50,000 bases of DNA from Glandiceps talaboti. Lineage: Eukaryota; Hemichordata; Enteropneusta; Spengelidae. Position 1 is the first letter of the stretch; each line of letters starts with the position of its first letter. The stretch is from the NCBI RefSeq assembly GCF_964340395.1, contig NC_135559.1, forward strand, positions 6,643,759 to 6,693,758. Reading direction: 5' to 3'. Position numbers and translations under genes: made by a program. The notes below the pieces were generated by a model. That model was not told the origin of the DNA, did not search any database, and worked only from the letters and a program-made list of their open reading frames with translations. Shown piece by piece: positions 1 to 28,170 of this stretch.

Positions 1-100
1 CAACAGACAGACGGACGGACGGACGCAAAGATGGACGTACATACGAACAGATGGACAAACAGTCAAACAGACAGATTGACAGAGAGACAGGCAGAGAGGC

Positions 101-368
<268 letters not shown>

Positions 369-943
369 CAAATGTAATGAAAGCACATTATGTGGAAAAC
401 CCCACTTGACAGAGTAGTTTATTAGCTGATGTTATATCAAAGTAGATTCTCTCTGGTGTAGTAGATAAAATAATCTTTTAAGGAATCATGTAAAAGGTTT
501 AACCCATTGTAAATATTTACACTTGTTATATATAGCAACCGAATTGAATTGTTGAATACTACCCATGTTTGCTGTCTAAGTTAATGACGGCATCATACCA
601 GTGCTGTGTGAATCAACTCAACCAACGTACAAGACGACTTAACATTTTCATCACTTTCTTGCAAGATTCATCAACACAGTCTGTAAAATTAATTGGACTC
701 TCTGTGAGCCCAATTGCTTTTCTGCCAATCTCATGTGATCCCATAGAGAGTATGAAATGCATTTAGAATATTACACTATATATCATTAATAGCTTCATTC
801 TAAAATGAGAACCAATAGAGGCAATTACTCTGACAGCCCTAATATTCTCCTTCTTTCGCATTTCATTGATGCAATTTTCGAAGGGTCAAAAATGACATCT
901 CGTGTACTCGGATCTTTCATTGTTCATTTTCCAAATTTGTATG

Positions 944-1205
944 CATGCATGTATGTATGTATGTATGTATGTATGTATGTATGTATGTATGTATGTATGT
1001 ATGTATGTATGTGCGCGCGCGTGCATGCATGTCTATGTGCGTGCGTGCGTGCGTGCGTGCGTGTATGTGTGCACGCGTGCGTGTGTGTTTATATATGTAC
1101 GTACTTATGTATATGTGTATGTATCTATGTATCTATGTATGTATGTATGTATGTATGTATGTATGCATGAATACATGCATGAGAGCGTGCGTGCGTGCGT
1201 GTGTG
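944..1205. repeat. (GTAT)n / (GTGC)n microsatellite
   Basis: Alternating purine-pyrimidine tetranucleotides with an internal GCGCGCGCGTGC block near 1012. Confidence 0.9.
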
Positions 1206-1345
1206 TGTAAGAATGAATGGATGGTTGGATAGATGGATAGATAAAATATGAGTGGGATGAATAAAATGTACATAGAAATATTCAATTACTCTCCAAACCC
1301 TTTGTGTCAAGCTTCGCTTATATTAATATTGTCTAAAAAAAATAT

Positions 1346-1547
1346 CATACATACATACATACATACATACATACATACACACATACATACATACATACAT
1401 ACACATACATACATACATACATACATACATACATACATACATACATACATGTACATACATACATACATACATACATACATACATACATACATACATACAT
1501 ACATACATACATACATACATACATACATACATACATACATACATACA
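1346..1547. repeat. (CATA)n microsatellite
   Basis: About 200 bp of CATA with a few CACA and GTAC interruptions. Confidence 0.95.
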
Positions 1548-1930
1548 AGGAATATGTGATAAATAAATTTCTGTGTTTATTTGATAAGAGCTCTACAAAA
1601 GTATCAATTGAATTCTAAAAAAAAAAAACGTGACTACTTTTCAATACTGTACATACTGACCCGAAATTTGATAAATTATAATATAGTACTGCCTAAATTC
1701 TGGTCATTTCAAGGCGATTCATGTATAAAAAAGTTGAAAACAAAATCCACACCCAATCAAATAAACTTATAGAAAATAAAGGCTTCATCAGAATTCACTA
1801 TGTGGCAAGTCTGTGGCATTTTGATATCATACAATTGATTCAAAAGTTCTGACAACAAAGTTTACTAAGATTAGATATTGTTTTACATATACAAATAATG
1901 GTCATTTCGTAGTCTTTATACATATACTAC

Positions 1931-1965
1931 TATCTCAGACCACTAACTCTTCGTGGTCTGAGATA
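1931..1965. repeat. Perfect 13-bp hairpin
   Basis: TATCTCAGACCAC and its exact complement are separated by a 9-base loop. Outer ATATAC/GTATAT words extend it imperfectly. Confidence 0.75.
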
Positions 1966-2665
1966 CTATTAAGTATATTACAATACAAATTATGGTTAGC
2001 TAGGAGATGATTCCCCATAACTGAAACAAGTTGAAAGGTTCATATGATAAAATTGTGCAATTTTTTTCCATTTAGCTCAAAGGTATGACAGCGGTAGCTG
2101 TAATCTCTCTATCAGAATATAAACAGAATGTGAAATGCTTTCATAAATTATTCAAAGCTATAGGAGTTGTGACTGTAAGCCGTGTTCCTGATTTCAAATC
2201 TAGTATAACGACCGTCTTGCAAAACTGAACAAGCCATCTAAGACGTCGTTTAGCCCTCAGTGAGTTGTAGACGGTCCCCATGGTAACAGACAACAGTTGA
2301 AGTAGATTCAGAATTAGCGAAATATCGTATTTACGGCAAACTACAGTTATCTGTTGGATAAGATGGTAGGTTCGGTAGAGTTTGGAATATACAGGTGGCA
2401 GAAAAAATTCGCCAGCGACAAGAAAATATTTGAATTTCAATAAGCCAGTAAGCCCTGAAGAGGGCACTGCTCACTTCCGTATCTCTATGTCCTGTATCTA
2501 AAGTCCGGGGGAGAAAGCTGCCTGACGCCATCTTGTTGTCGCTATTTTGGCGATTTGTCAAAATGCCCAGTAATTTCTGGATATATACATTTATATTTTA
2601 TTTTTTATACATTATATACTACTTTACTAAATACTATCGGGTTTTGGTATTTGACACAAAGGAAT

Positions 2666-2671
2666 TTTATT
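2666..2671 (-). terminator. Candidate poly(A) signal of gene A
   Basis: AATAAA on the minus strand about 380 bases after the proposed stop codon. A second AATAAA lies near 2600. This would give a 3' untranslated region of roughly 400 to 450 bases. Confidence 0.35.
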
Positions 2672-2863
2672 ACCAATTACATCATATTCAAGTCAGGCAA
2701 GACTATATCAAATGTTTCTATCAATACCGTTTATAACACAGACTTTGAGATGGCGCCAAATAAATTATGTAAAATGTCTGCGTCACAAGTTTGTGGTGTT
2801 TACAGAAACATTGTTTGTGTTTTTTTCCCTAAAATCGTGTATCTATGATGAAAAATGTCCCAT

Positions 2864-2903
2864 GTGTTCAACCATAGACCGTGGAGGGTCTATGGTTCAA
2901 CAC
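2864..2903. repeat. 17-bp hairpin in the predicted 3' UTR of gene A
   Basis: Arms GTGTTCAACCATAGACC and GGTCTATGGTTCAACAC pair with one mismatch around a 6-base loop. It lies about 150 bases after the proposed stop of gene A and before its candidate poly(A) signal. Confidence 0.7.
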
Positions 2904-3047
2904 TAAACCTCCATACATACTTGCATAGAACCGATTGTATCTGGTAGCTATGCTGCATAATCATATTAAACATGCTGGCGTTTTCTTGTAAAATAGTCTT
3001 TGAACTTGACTTTAAGTAGATATGCCCATGGCGGTTGAGGTTATGGC

Positions 3048-17924
<14,877 letters not shown>

Positions 17925-19882
17925 TAGTACCTCTCACGATCCACTCTCACGTACGTATATCAACAAAAGGAACTATCAATGACTCCAACAAACAAACATC
18001 ACACAAACCTCTAGTGGCCGTGTGGATCGTTGTTGTCATCAAAAGAGATCGACCCATCTTTTGACGTCTTCGCACGCCCCCATGAGTCCATTTGATAAAA
18101 TTTAAAACCGGATAATTGGATCACTGTACACGCATAGTTGCATTGTGATGAACTATTTGTGACCAATCAGGCGATATTAATCAATACTTGTTGTTGTTGT
18201 TGTTTTCTGATAAAGATGGTCTTTGGACATTAGTGTGAATTTTTGTTAACCCTCTGATGATTTTTACGACTGTATCACCATGACTTCACCAATGTGTTGT
18301 CGAACAATGCCGGACTATATGCTAACATTAAAGATTTTAATGACCATGTTCTTTCGATTTATTGGCAACAGAGCTGTGTCCTCCTTGTACACATGAACTA
18401 ATATATTCAGATTTCGGAACTCGGCCTCGACTTTCTATTCACTGACGCCAGTCATACAGACCGCAGCATTTGTCTGGGCTTTCGGATAGTTTTTTTTTTT
18501 TTTCAAACTGTATGACCATCGGTTCTATTAATAGTTTGACAGAAACCTGTATACACTTTCATTGAACCGTAAAACAGTGTGCGAAAGGTAAGTAATATAT
18601 GTGACAACTGTATCGACTTGTTTAATGCCCAAGGCTGGTGTTCACTTCACTGCCTTCAGCCTTACGAAGTGTATGATCATGGTGTCATGATCACCAACGT
18701 CTATATTGTCCCAATTTACCAATCACAACTTGATTTCTCCTCGGTCAACTTTGACGTTGTCACCGTTAACTATTGCCTTCCCGGCCAGATGATACGCATG
18801 TTTTCATGTATGTCATTGTATTGATGACAATGGTCTATGTTTAAGCTTAGTGCCGGGTTTGGACGATATAAGCGAAGTACACGCAACCGTTCCTCCAAGA
18901 TTTCCACATGTGGTTGTCAAAAATAGTGGCCATTCAATGTTGAACTTCGCATATACTCGCGCGATCGTATATTCATCGTTTTGATTTTAACAAGTTAGTG
19001 ATTTCACCTGAGCGTCACTCCATGGCGTAAATGTTTCGCCTCGATACCGCACGTGTGATTGATCGAAGTTAAACAAGGCAAGGCGACAAACAAGATAACA
19101 AAAGAGTCAGGAACACAGTTCAATAAGGCATGCTTCGTGGTGACAGTGTGTCACGAAGTCATTTGTCTGTCCGTCCATGGAATTTTAATTATTCGACTGT
19201 GCTCCTGTTCATATATGTCACCTTTCAATTGCGTTTGCACGTTAGCGTACGGTCACTAGTCTGTTTATGAACTCTGGTATACGTTATAGTAAGAATATAC
19301 GTGAACATTTCCGCTGTTTGCAAATCACAGCACAACAACACAACTAACATCTTCATTGACCTGAAATAGACGATTCATTGTCAAGGTCAGTTCGTTTAAC
19401 AAATAAGAGTACTTATTTCTGTTGAAGAAATTATAATTTTCTAAACATGCTTGTGTGTCATCTGTTGACAACAGCGTCCACACAAGATTGCCTAAAGGCT
19501 GAAAACACTAACACAGACCCACCAGCAGGTGTGTAGAGCTCGGCACTCCTCAACTTTATTACTGTAATGTGATAAAACAAAAAATCATATAGCAACCACT
19601 TGAGATGGGGTCGCACCTCTTGAGATTTAGGAGGTTTTTTTTCTTCATTTTTTTTACGCGCGTATGTGTTGCCATGAAGAAAACTGTTGAGAATAACAAG
19701 TAAACTTTGTGACGAAATAATATGGAGAGCACAAAATATATCTAAACCTGTTTTTTTGTGGCATTCCTTAAACCACATGTAAACAGACTATTTACATAGA
19801 TCATAAAAGTGCCAGCTTCTTTACTGGATATGATAATAATTTCATATGTCTTTTTTCTTAGAAGGTTGGATTTGTCTTCAAG
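17925..19882. other. Intergenic region between divergent gene A and EGF gene
   Basis: About 2 kb without convincing coding sequence. It would hold the promoters of both genes. Only the possible leader exon near 18587 and a 12-base T run at about 18490 stand out. Confidence 0.5.
18550..18587 (+). other. Possible non-coding first exon of the EGF gene
   Basis: A perfect donor (AAAG|GTAAGT at 18584-18593) on the plus strand could join to the acceptor ending at 19860. The left limit is a guess. No TATA box is clear. Confidence 0.25.
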
Positions 19883-19955
19883 ATGTCGAACAAAAGTATC
19901 ACCTTTCAGTTCGGTCTATTTTGTTTTGTCCTGCTTCACATGTCACTATCTCTTG
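19883..19955 (+). CDS. EGF gene exon 1: signal peptide
   Basis: ATG followed by 24 codons with a polar start (MSNKS) and a hydrophobic core rich in F, L, C and V. It ends phase 1 at the donor G|GTAAGA. A pyrimidine-rich acceptor (CTTTTTTCTTAG, ending 19860) lies just upstream, so the untranslated leader may itself be spliced. Confidence 0.8.
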
Positions 19956-22900
19956 GTAAGATATTACACTTCAACTGGTCAACCTTAGATTACGTTGTAT
20001 TACAGTTGTACGTTCAGTATATATATGTTTTCTGTATTTCTCTGCTGGTCGCTTGAACCTCTTGTTTACATTCACACAATTAGAGTATAATTATATTAAT
20101 CTTGTAATTTGTCGATGTTACGCTATGACTGTTTATTGTTTTCTCTCTCATTTTTGATTTCACACGCCATTACTTTCTCTCCAAGATTGTGGTACTCACA
20201 CCTGCGTACATGCCACTGCGTGCAACACCGGCGGTGATATGTGTGAATGTGACGTGCCCGGATGGAGTGGAGGAGCATGCGGTAAGAGAAAGTAGCTGTA
20301 TACCCATTTCAAACTCCGATCACGTGGTATTTTATTTTATTTTATTTTATTTTATTTTATTTTATTTTATTTTATTTTTATTTTATTTTAGTACCAACTA
20401 AGATCACTAATAGAAAATATTCTATAGTCTGAGGTACCACCGTGTACCAGGAATTTCATTAATTAACATCAATTCAGTTAATTAACCTCGACCTGCTGTA
20501 AGTAGTGCATAGAAACTACAGTCTCTACTAAGAATATTTCCAGATGAATATTGAAAAGTTGATTGATACTAATTCAAGATGAGTGGGTACTTTAAGAGTG
20601 AACATTACTTATTTTTCACCCCCCCCCCCCCGTATGATTTTCAGTAATGAATTAATTATAATGGTGGAGCGTGGCTCAAGTTGTGGTGGTGATGCGCTCT
20701 ACAATCACTTATCCCTTCAAACGTTTGTTCATTAAATTTAAAAGTTCTTTCCTCCATGGTGATTGCCCATTCATTTTGTTTCATTTGACCCACCTTCATG
20801 AAACTGAAATATATATAGTTATCGAATTTTGTAGAAATCCTTGAATTATATAATCTAATGTAATTACTTTTATATTTTATTATTTTTGTATTGCAATTTA
20901 TGTCATTTTCTTTTTATCTAATTATCTTTTCTGTAAAAAAAAAAAAAAAAAAGCTAGCCTGATGAGAATTGAATCTTGTATCAGAAAAAATCAATCCACT
21001 AATTTTCCCATTTGTTATTTTGAAAACGTTTTAATACGGTATATCAATCTATCGTTACGAGGAATACACCTTAAAATTGATTAGAGTTGTATAACCGGTT
21101 TGTTTGATCATCTTCCAGACACGTGTGGTAGCGGAACTTGTCTGGCCGGAACTTGTAACGTTACACTTCAGGAATGTACATGTAATGATGGCTGGAACGG
21201 AACAAATTGTGGTTAGTACGCCCTCATCGTTTCATGTCGAAACTTAAGTGAATCTTTAAAACGTGTACTTGTACATAGTTGTGAATATCAAATCTTGTTA
21301 GCGCATGACCAGCTTTGGTCTCTAGTGCAATTTCGACTTAGGGCTCTTTCCGTAATTATAAAAATTCGCCAAATCAAAGTATTGATATTGTCACAAGATG
21401 TTGACATACCCGTAGTTAATAAAAGTATATTATCAACCCTTTCATTGACCTTGGTCAAAGATATTTTTTTATAGAATCAGTGACTTTTTTACGTTACAAG
21501 TAAATTTGTTAGTAGTTAATTAAGGTTTCAGCTTTCCCGGTGTCTAAATTTCTTGGAAACAAATCTACTATATAAGGAACAACATGAGAACAATCCGCGT
21601 CTGAGAAGAACCCAGTGATATAATAATTATATATGGAGTTCAGACTGTTTGAGTGGCTATAATACACTAATGGTTTGATTGAATTGCGACCAATATCATC
21701 GCCTTTCCCCGTTATTCCAGAAATGACTCTAGTATGGAATAGTTCTAACTGTAGATGCTATTTTTCAAGATTTGGATATTGGTACTAGAATGTACATTTA
21801 GGCTTCGTATCTCAACAGAACTGTGCAGTGGAGCAAATGCCTGTGTGAACGGAGAATGCAAAGACGATCAAAGCGGCTGTCAGTGCGAACTTGGCTGGTC
21901 TGGTCTGATGTGTGGTGAGTAAAGAGTGGTAGAACACGTCATGGTCAAAGCCATCAGGTGGTTGGCAAAATTGTTTCATTGCATCATGTATGTTTGTATG
22001 AATGTAGGATTGTGGCACAATGTTGCTAGCTACGACTAGAAACATATATAAGCAAATGAGATATATCCCAAACAGTTAACAAACCCTATACTTGGTAATC
22101 CAACAATGGAAGTGTCAAAGGTCATACTAAATTCCATGTTAAATGTGACGATTTTGTCGTTTGATAACAAGGGAAATAATTTATGATAGTACATATGATC
22201 ATGATGCACGTTCATGTAACAGCGCCCTCTATCAACAACTTGGTTGAGTAAATTGAACTGTTCGCAACCATTCTGATCATATTCAACTATTTCCATGTAT
22301 ACTTGGTCCCAATGCATACAATGTATATCTTGCTTTTAATATGGAAAGTTACATAATTAATGTAAATTGAAAATGTTAGGTGGTAGATCAGCCTGACCGA
22401 TATTTGATAACTTGAACTTGAATATGTAGTGTGTTTGGTGTACTGCATATTTTTGACCTTGACTGGCACATTATCGATTTTGAATAGTCAGTAAATACAA
22501 CCAGCTTTTTACAAAATTCGTTTTTTCGTTAGAGTTCATAAAATTTGCAATTCTACGATACTTTCGTTATGAAACCATTCGGATTTTTCTCAATTTTTAA
22601 CCAACGTAATATTCGATCGGTTCTGAATCCATAAGTTATTCGTCCATAGTTGTATGTTCATTCAAAATGAGCCAATTACAGCCAATTTAGTTAGAGGTGG
22701 GGGGGGGGGGGTGTCTGGGGACTAACTAAACAATAATTTAGTTTTATCCTACATTGAACTATTGATCTCGCCCCTTACAGACACCTGTGGGAGTGGCACC
22801 TGTAACCAAGGTAATTGTAGCGCCACCAACGGTACATGTGAATGTGAAGATGGGTGGACCGGTACCAAATGCGGTCAGTACTATTTTAATACTTCAATTT

Positions 22901-25459
22901 GATTTTATTATTGCCCTTTGAGATATTTTGAGATATTCAGTAAAAATGAAAGAAATTGAGAAATTTTGGTCATTATGAAAGTAGTACTGAAAAGGTAGTC
23001 CACAACATCTAAATACATGTAGTATGATAATGGTTATTTGACACATTAAGTGCACTTAATATAAATCGTGCGCTGACGACAGAATTGTGACCGTGAATTT
23101 CACTCTCTCACACAAATCGCTACGTGGCTTGACCTACTTTCTTTACATCAGGGCTCATCCGGTCACGTCCAGAGATACTATCAAGTGAAGCTTTCAATAC
23201 GTTTTGACTCGCTATATGATAAATATACCACTAATAACATGTAGAGAAGATTAAAAAATTCATTTAAAATCTGTGAATTTTGCTTTAAAAGAAAAATATT
23301 ATTCCCTTGAAACTATATGTAATCAAATCTAGATCTTTGTTGTTTTAGAGTAGACCATGGGGGAGACAGGGATATTATTTATTAGCTTACGTACATGTAC
23401 GGTTGTGGCATTTTTAATAAAAATGACAGTTTTGTAGCTCCAGTTATAAATTACAGCTATCGAGTACAAAACAGCTGCCACCCTTTATTGCAATAAACAT
23501 TATACTTTGTATACAGCAAACATGTCATTTATCTTCTTCTATAAATCATCATCGTAATAGCCAAATACTTTTTGGTAGAATCGATTGGATAATGTCGAAA
23601 TATTGATTCCGAGTTTTGTCTTCCGATTTATGTGTTTTTGGGGATTGCGTACTAGTTTCTCAACGATCTTTAATGTCAGAAGAGGAGCATTAAAAAAAAT
23701 AAATGTTTTATTTTTAAAAAAATATTTCACTAAAGGAGAACATTAAAGCTATAGTGCTGTATGAAAGTGGCCATTAATTAATATTTACAATGCATCATGG
23801 GTACAATCACCAAATTTCCACAGAATCCCCAAAATTCATCACAAATGTTATTTTAATGTTTTATTAATCGCTAAAAATAACGTTTGAGATAATGAGTGCT
23901 AAATTTATTATGCATATACAATCATTGGTTCTTCATCGGCATTTTTGAGGATTAAGTATAAACACTTTCAAAGTCCAGGTATCGTAAACTAGAATTTGGA
24001 AGAGAGTGACAAGAATGTGACGATAAAATCCATCAACAGACAAACAAATTAACAACTGGATCAAGAGAAACTTTAGAATGTTGATACACTTAGTCAAAGT
24101 GTGAACCACGTAGTGTTCCTTGCTATTATTCTGTTGGAATGTGTACGCTGAAAGCAGAGCTCAACGTCAAAAAGATGCATGTACCTAGAGTTATTAGTAG
24201 TTTGGCAAATTAAAGGGCAAAGTCAATGACATTTCAATATGCAATGGCCTTCATCAATTTAATTGCATGCATTGCAATACCCTGGGGACTTTGCATATTA
24301 TTAGCAAAGTAGCAACTATTCCATCACACGTGCTGTGCAATCAAATTTAGTCCAAAGTCATGTTATGTTAATTCACTTTATTTGCAGACAGTTGTGAGGA
24401 GGGCCTCAGGTGTGGAAATGGCAACTGCACTAATGGGACATGTATATGCGATAATGGTTGGACGGGCGACGGTTGTGGTAATGCTATGCTATTGGTTTTA
24501 CATCCATATATTGTGGTACTATTAAAGCTGTCATTAAAAATAGTGGTGAACTGTTTATATCCAAATAAGTAAACTCCCGTTATCGCACAATACAATTCAG
24601 ATAATACATACATACATACATACATACATACATACATACATACATACATACATACATACATACATACATACATACATACATACATACATACACACACACC
24701 CATACATACATACATACATACATACATACATACATACATACATACATACATACATACATGTACATACATACATACATACACACACACCCATACATACATA
24801 CATACATACATACATACATACATACATACATGCATACATACATACATACATACATACATACATACATACATACATACATACATACATACATACATACATG
24901 CATACATACATACATACATACATACATACATACATACATACATACATACATACATACATCATATCGTTATGCTAATATATATCGTAGAATGTTATTAATA
25001 AATATGTCATCTAAAATATTAAAACGTAATGTATTTGAAATCCTAAATATTTAAAATATTGGTAATTAAAACGAATTAACAAATGTGGCATTGAGCCCAA
25101 ATAAAGATGTGATCACCAATACTAATTAGATGAAATAATTGATATTAAAGATACATGTGTTGGAGAGACCTGTCAAAACGGATTCTGTGCCCTTGATGGA
25201 TCGGGATGTGCATGTCAACTGCCATGGTCAGGAGAGTTTTGTGGTAGGTAGAGTAGGATTAACAGTAACCATAGAGATCACAATAACGACAACAACAACA
25301 ATAACAATACTATTGATAATATTGGGGTGGTGGTGGTGGTGATGTCTGATGGTGGTGGTGGTGGTGGTGGTGGTGGTGGAGGTGATTTTAGAGGTTTGGT
25401 GTTGGTGGTTGTGGTAGTAGTGGTGGTGTTGGTGGTGGTGGTGGTGGTGGTGGTGGTGG

Positions 25460-25493
<34 letters not shown>

Positions 25494-25531
25494 GGTGGTG
25501 GTGGTGGTGGTGGTGGTTTTGGTGGTGGTGG

Positions 25532-25565
<34 letters not shown>

Positions 25566-25642
25566 GGTAGTGGTGGTGGTGGTTGTGGCGGTGGTGTTGG
25601 TGTTGGTGGTGGTGGTGGTGGTGGTGGTGGTGATGGTGGTGG

Positions 25643-25689
<47 letters not shown>

Positions 25690-28030
25690 GTAGTGGTGGT
25701 GGTGGTGGTGGTGGTGGTGGTGGTGGTTACTTTGCCCTTGAATGCTTGTGCTTGGGGATAATAATTCATCCCGATATATGAGATCCCTTTACATGGATTG
25801 CATAGATGTAACTAAAATTTGCTACTACCTACCAGTTTGATTATGTATAGTTGCCTTTAACGATATCACACGTACTTTATTACAGAACAATGTGGGAAGA
25901 GTTTATGCAAAAACGGAAAATGTGAAAAAAGTATGGGGGAAAGTGGTATTTCAACGTGTGATGTAACAGGTTGTGTAACATGTACGTGTGATGCTGGATA
26001 CTATGGAGTAGACTGTGATGAAGGTAATTTCAAATTGAGACGATTGGTTGCCTCAATTTTAAAGAATTATGCAGCATGGCATGGGGTAGTTCTTTGACCT
26101 TTGATCAGACTAGTTCATTATGACTTATCTTATTCAATTGTTCTTCCCTTAGTACATTTTTTTACCTGAAAAGACCACAGTGGATTTTTTTTAATGTATG
26201 CATGTTATCCTCGAAGGTATCCGATGCTGTATGTTTTCATTTTTATTCGGGTTTCTTAATATGACAACCAACAATATATCACAGAAAATTGTTAAAATGC
26301 CAATAATTTAGACATTGTACATGTCATGCAATAAGAGATTGATTTTATCAATACTGATTTTGAAATCGTGATTGCAATATATTGGGTTGGTGGTTTATGG
26401 GGACGGACCCAAAATCAATTTTATTGGATTTATTAAACAATATTACACCTACACAGATATGTTTACCAATAGTTGATTCAATACTATTAAGGGTGTACAA
26501 TAGTACGAGTTGGCAATTATATTTACCAAAATAGTTTCAGTAGCAGTTTTAAAACCATTCATGCCGGATAAGGATTAGTGTGAAAATATTCATATCAAAA
26601 GTTGGTACTGATAAATAGAGTAATAATATATAATCCTTATGGCTCAACCTTGACTGATAAGACAACACTAATGTGAGGACCTGGGATTTAATCTTGTGGC
26701 TTTAAGTTCTAATTAGTCTCATGTTAAAGTGTAATATGCAGCCATGAGGAATGATAGATAAACTACTATACAAAATACTATTAATGATATAGTCATATAA
26801 TTAAAATGTTTGTGATAAGGGTGGCCTTGGTTACATGTTGTTCCATCCGACCCTGTATTTCTTCACCCTGATGAAATAATACAAAAAAAACATCGACGGC
26901 AGAACCGGAAATCACAAGGTCACTGACTGCAAGATGGCGACACTACAAACTTCTATCTGTACAAACATTGTCGTTTTATGCTGAAATTTGGTAACTTTAA
27001 TAAAGCAACTGGTTCAATGTTTCCTTTTGACCTTATTAAATTATTGCCATTGTTAAGTCATTCAGACTGTTAAAGTATGATTATGAATTGAAAGCATCAC
27101 CAACATGCATATGTATACATTTATACACATACTTTTTTTAAAAATCAACTAACCAACACATCATTTTTAGGTATATTATGAGAAATATGGAAATAGATAA
27201 GACCTCTCTAATGAAACATTCCTGAATTTATAGATCAAGTTCTAATATCAATGAGGTGGAAAAACTAAGTTTAAATGAAAAGAACAATTTCTCAGAATTA
27301 TAGTGTACCATTATAAAACCAAAACCAGGACGACGGTAGATGCAGCAACACATTTTGAACTGAGCATAAATGTATGTTTGTATGTAGCATAATTGTATCT
27401 AACATCCTGTTTCAAGCTAAATAAACATTTCAGAATATCATAGTAAATACATGTGTTCTCGATTTAACACATCAGATGCCAGGAGTGATTGAAATGAGGA
27501 AAGTTAGTAAGAAAATGTGTATCTGAAGTCCTGTGAATATGGTTTTTATTTCATTCTAGTTTCTCTTATCGAAAGCGTGATAAAATAAGTATAAATATGA
27601 CTGAACAAACTTCCTATTATACACATTTATTATTTCACTATAAAATAAATTAAATTAAATGAATGTGATTAGTACAAAATATTTATATCGCACGATTGAA
27701 AGGACAAATGATTTGTTTTACTGTCTGTGTCATTTCACGGTATGAGATTTGAGGTTGGCCGCGAATAGTAATGGATGATTTGTGGGCTATCGTTTCTTAA
27801 TTAGTTGACCTGTGTGTTAGTATTTCCTTGTTATCTATTTAGTCATACATTACAACCATTGTTTCATTCTATTAGTTATATATTAGACAATTTATCACAT
27901 TGACAGGTTTATTCATGTATAGCATTCAAACATTTATCAAACAATTAATCTATTCATACATTATTGACTTAGTTATGCATACATTTCGATGTCAAACTAT
28001 TCATCATCCAATTGTCCATCCATCCGCTTC

Positions 28031-28062
<32 letters not shown>

Positions 28063-28063
28063 T

Positions 28064-28098
<35 letters not shown>

Positions 28099-28138
28099 CA
28101 CACACACACACACACACATACATACATACATACATACA

Positions 28139-28170
<32 letters not shown>

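Larger units (their letters stand above)
369..2660. other. Region beyond the 3' end of gene A
   Basis: Microsatellites and one hairpin. A 108-codon frame on the minus strand at 2467-2141 shows no recognisable motif and is not called as a gene. Confidence 0.4.

Noticed and set aside
2141-2467. 108-codon frame on the minus strand
   Set aside because: No recognisable motif, and no splice or start context. It lies beyond the 3' end of gene A and is likely chance.
18579-18824. 81-codon plus-strand frame
   Set aside because: Its third codon overlaps a perfect splice donor and the protein has no recognisable features.
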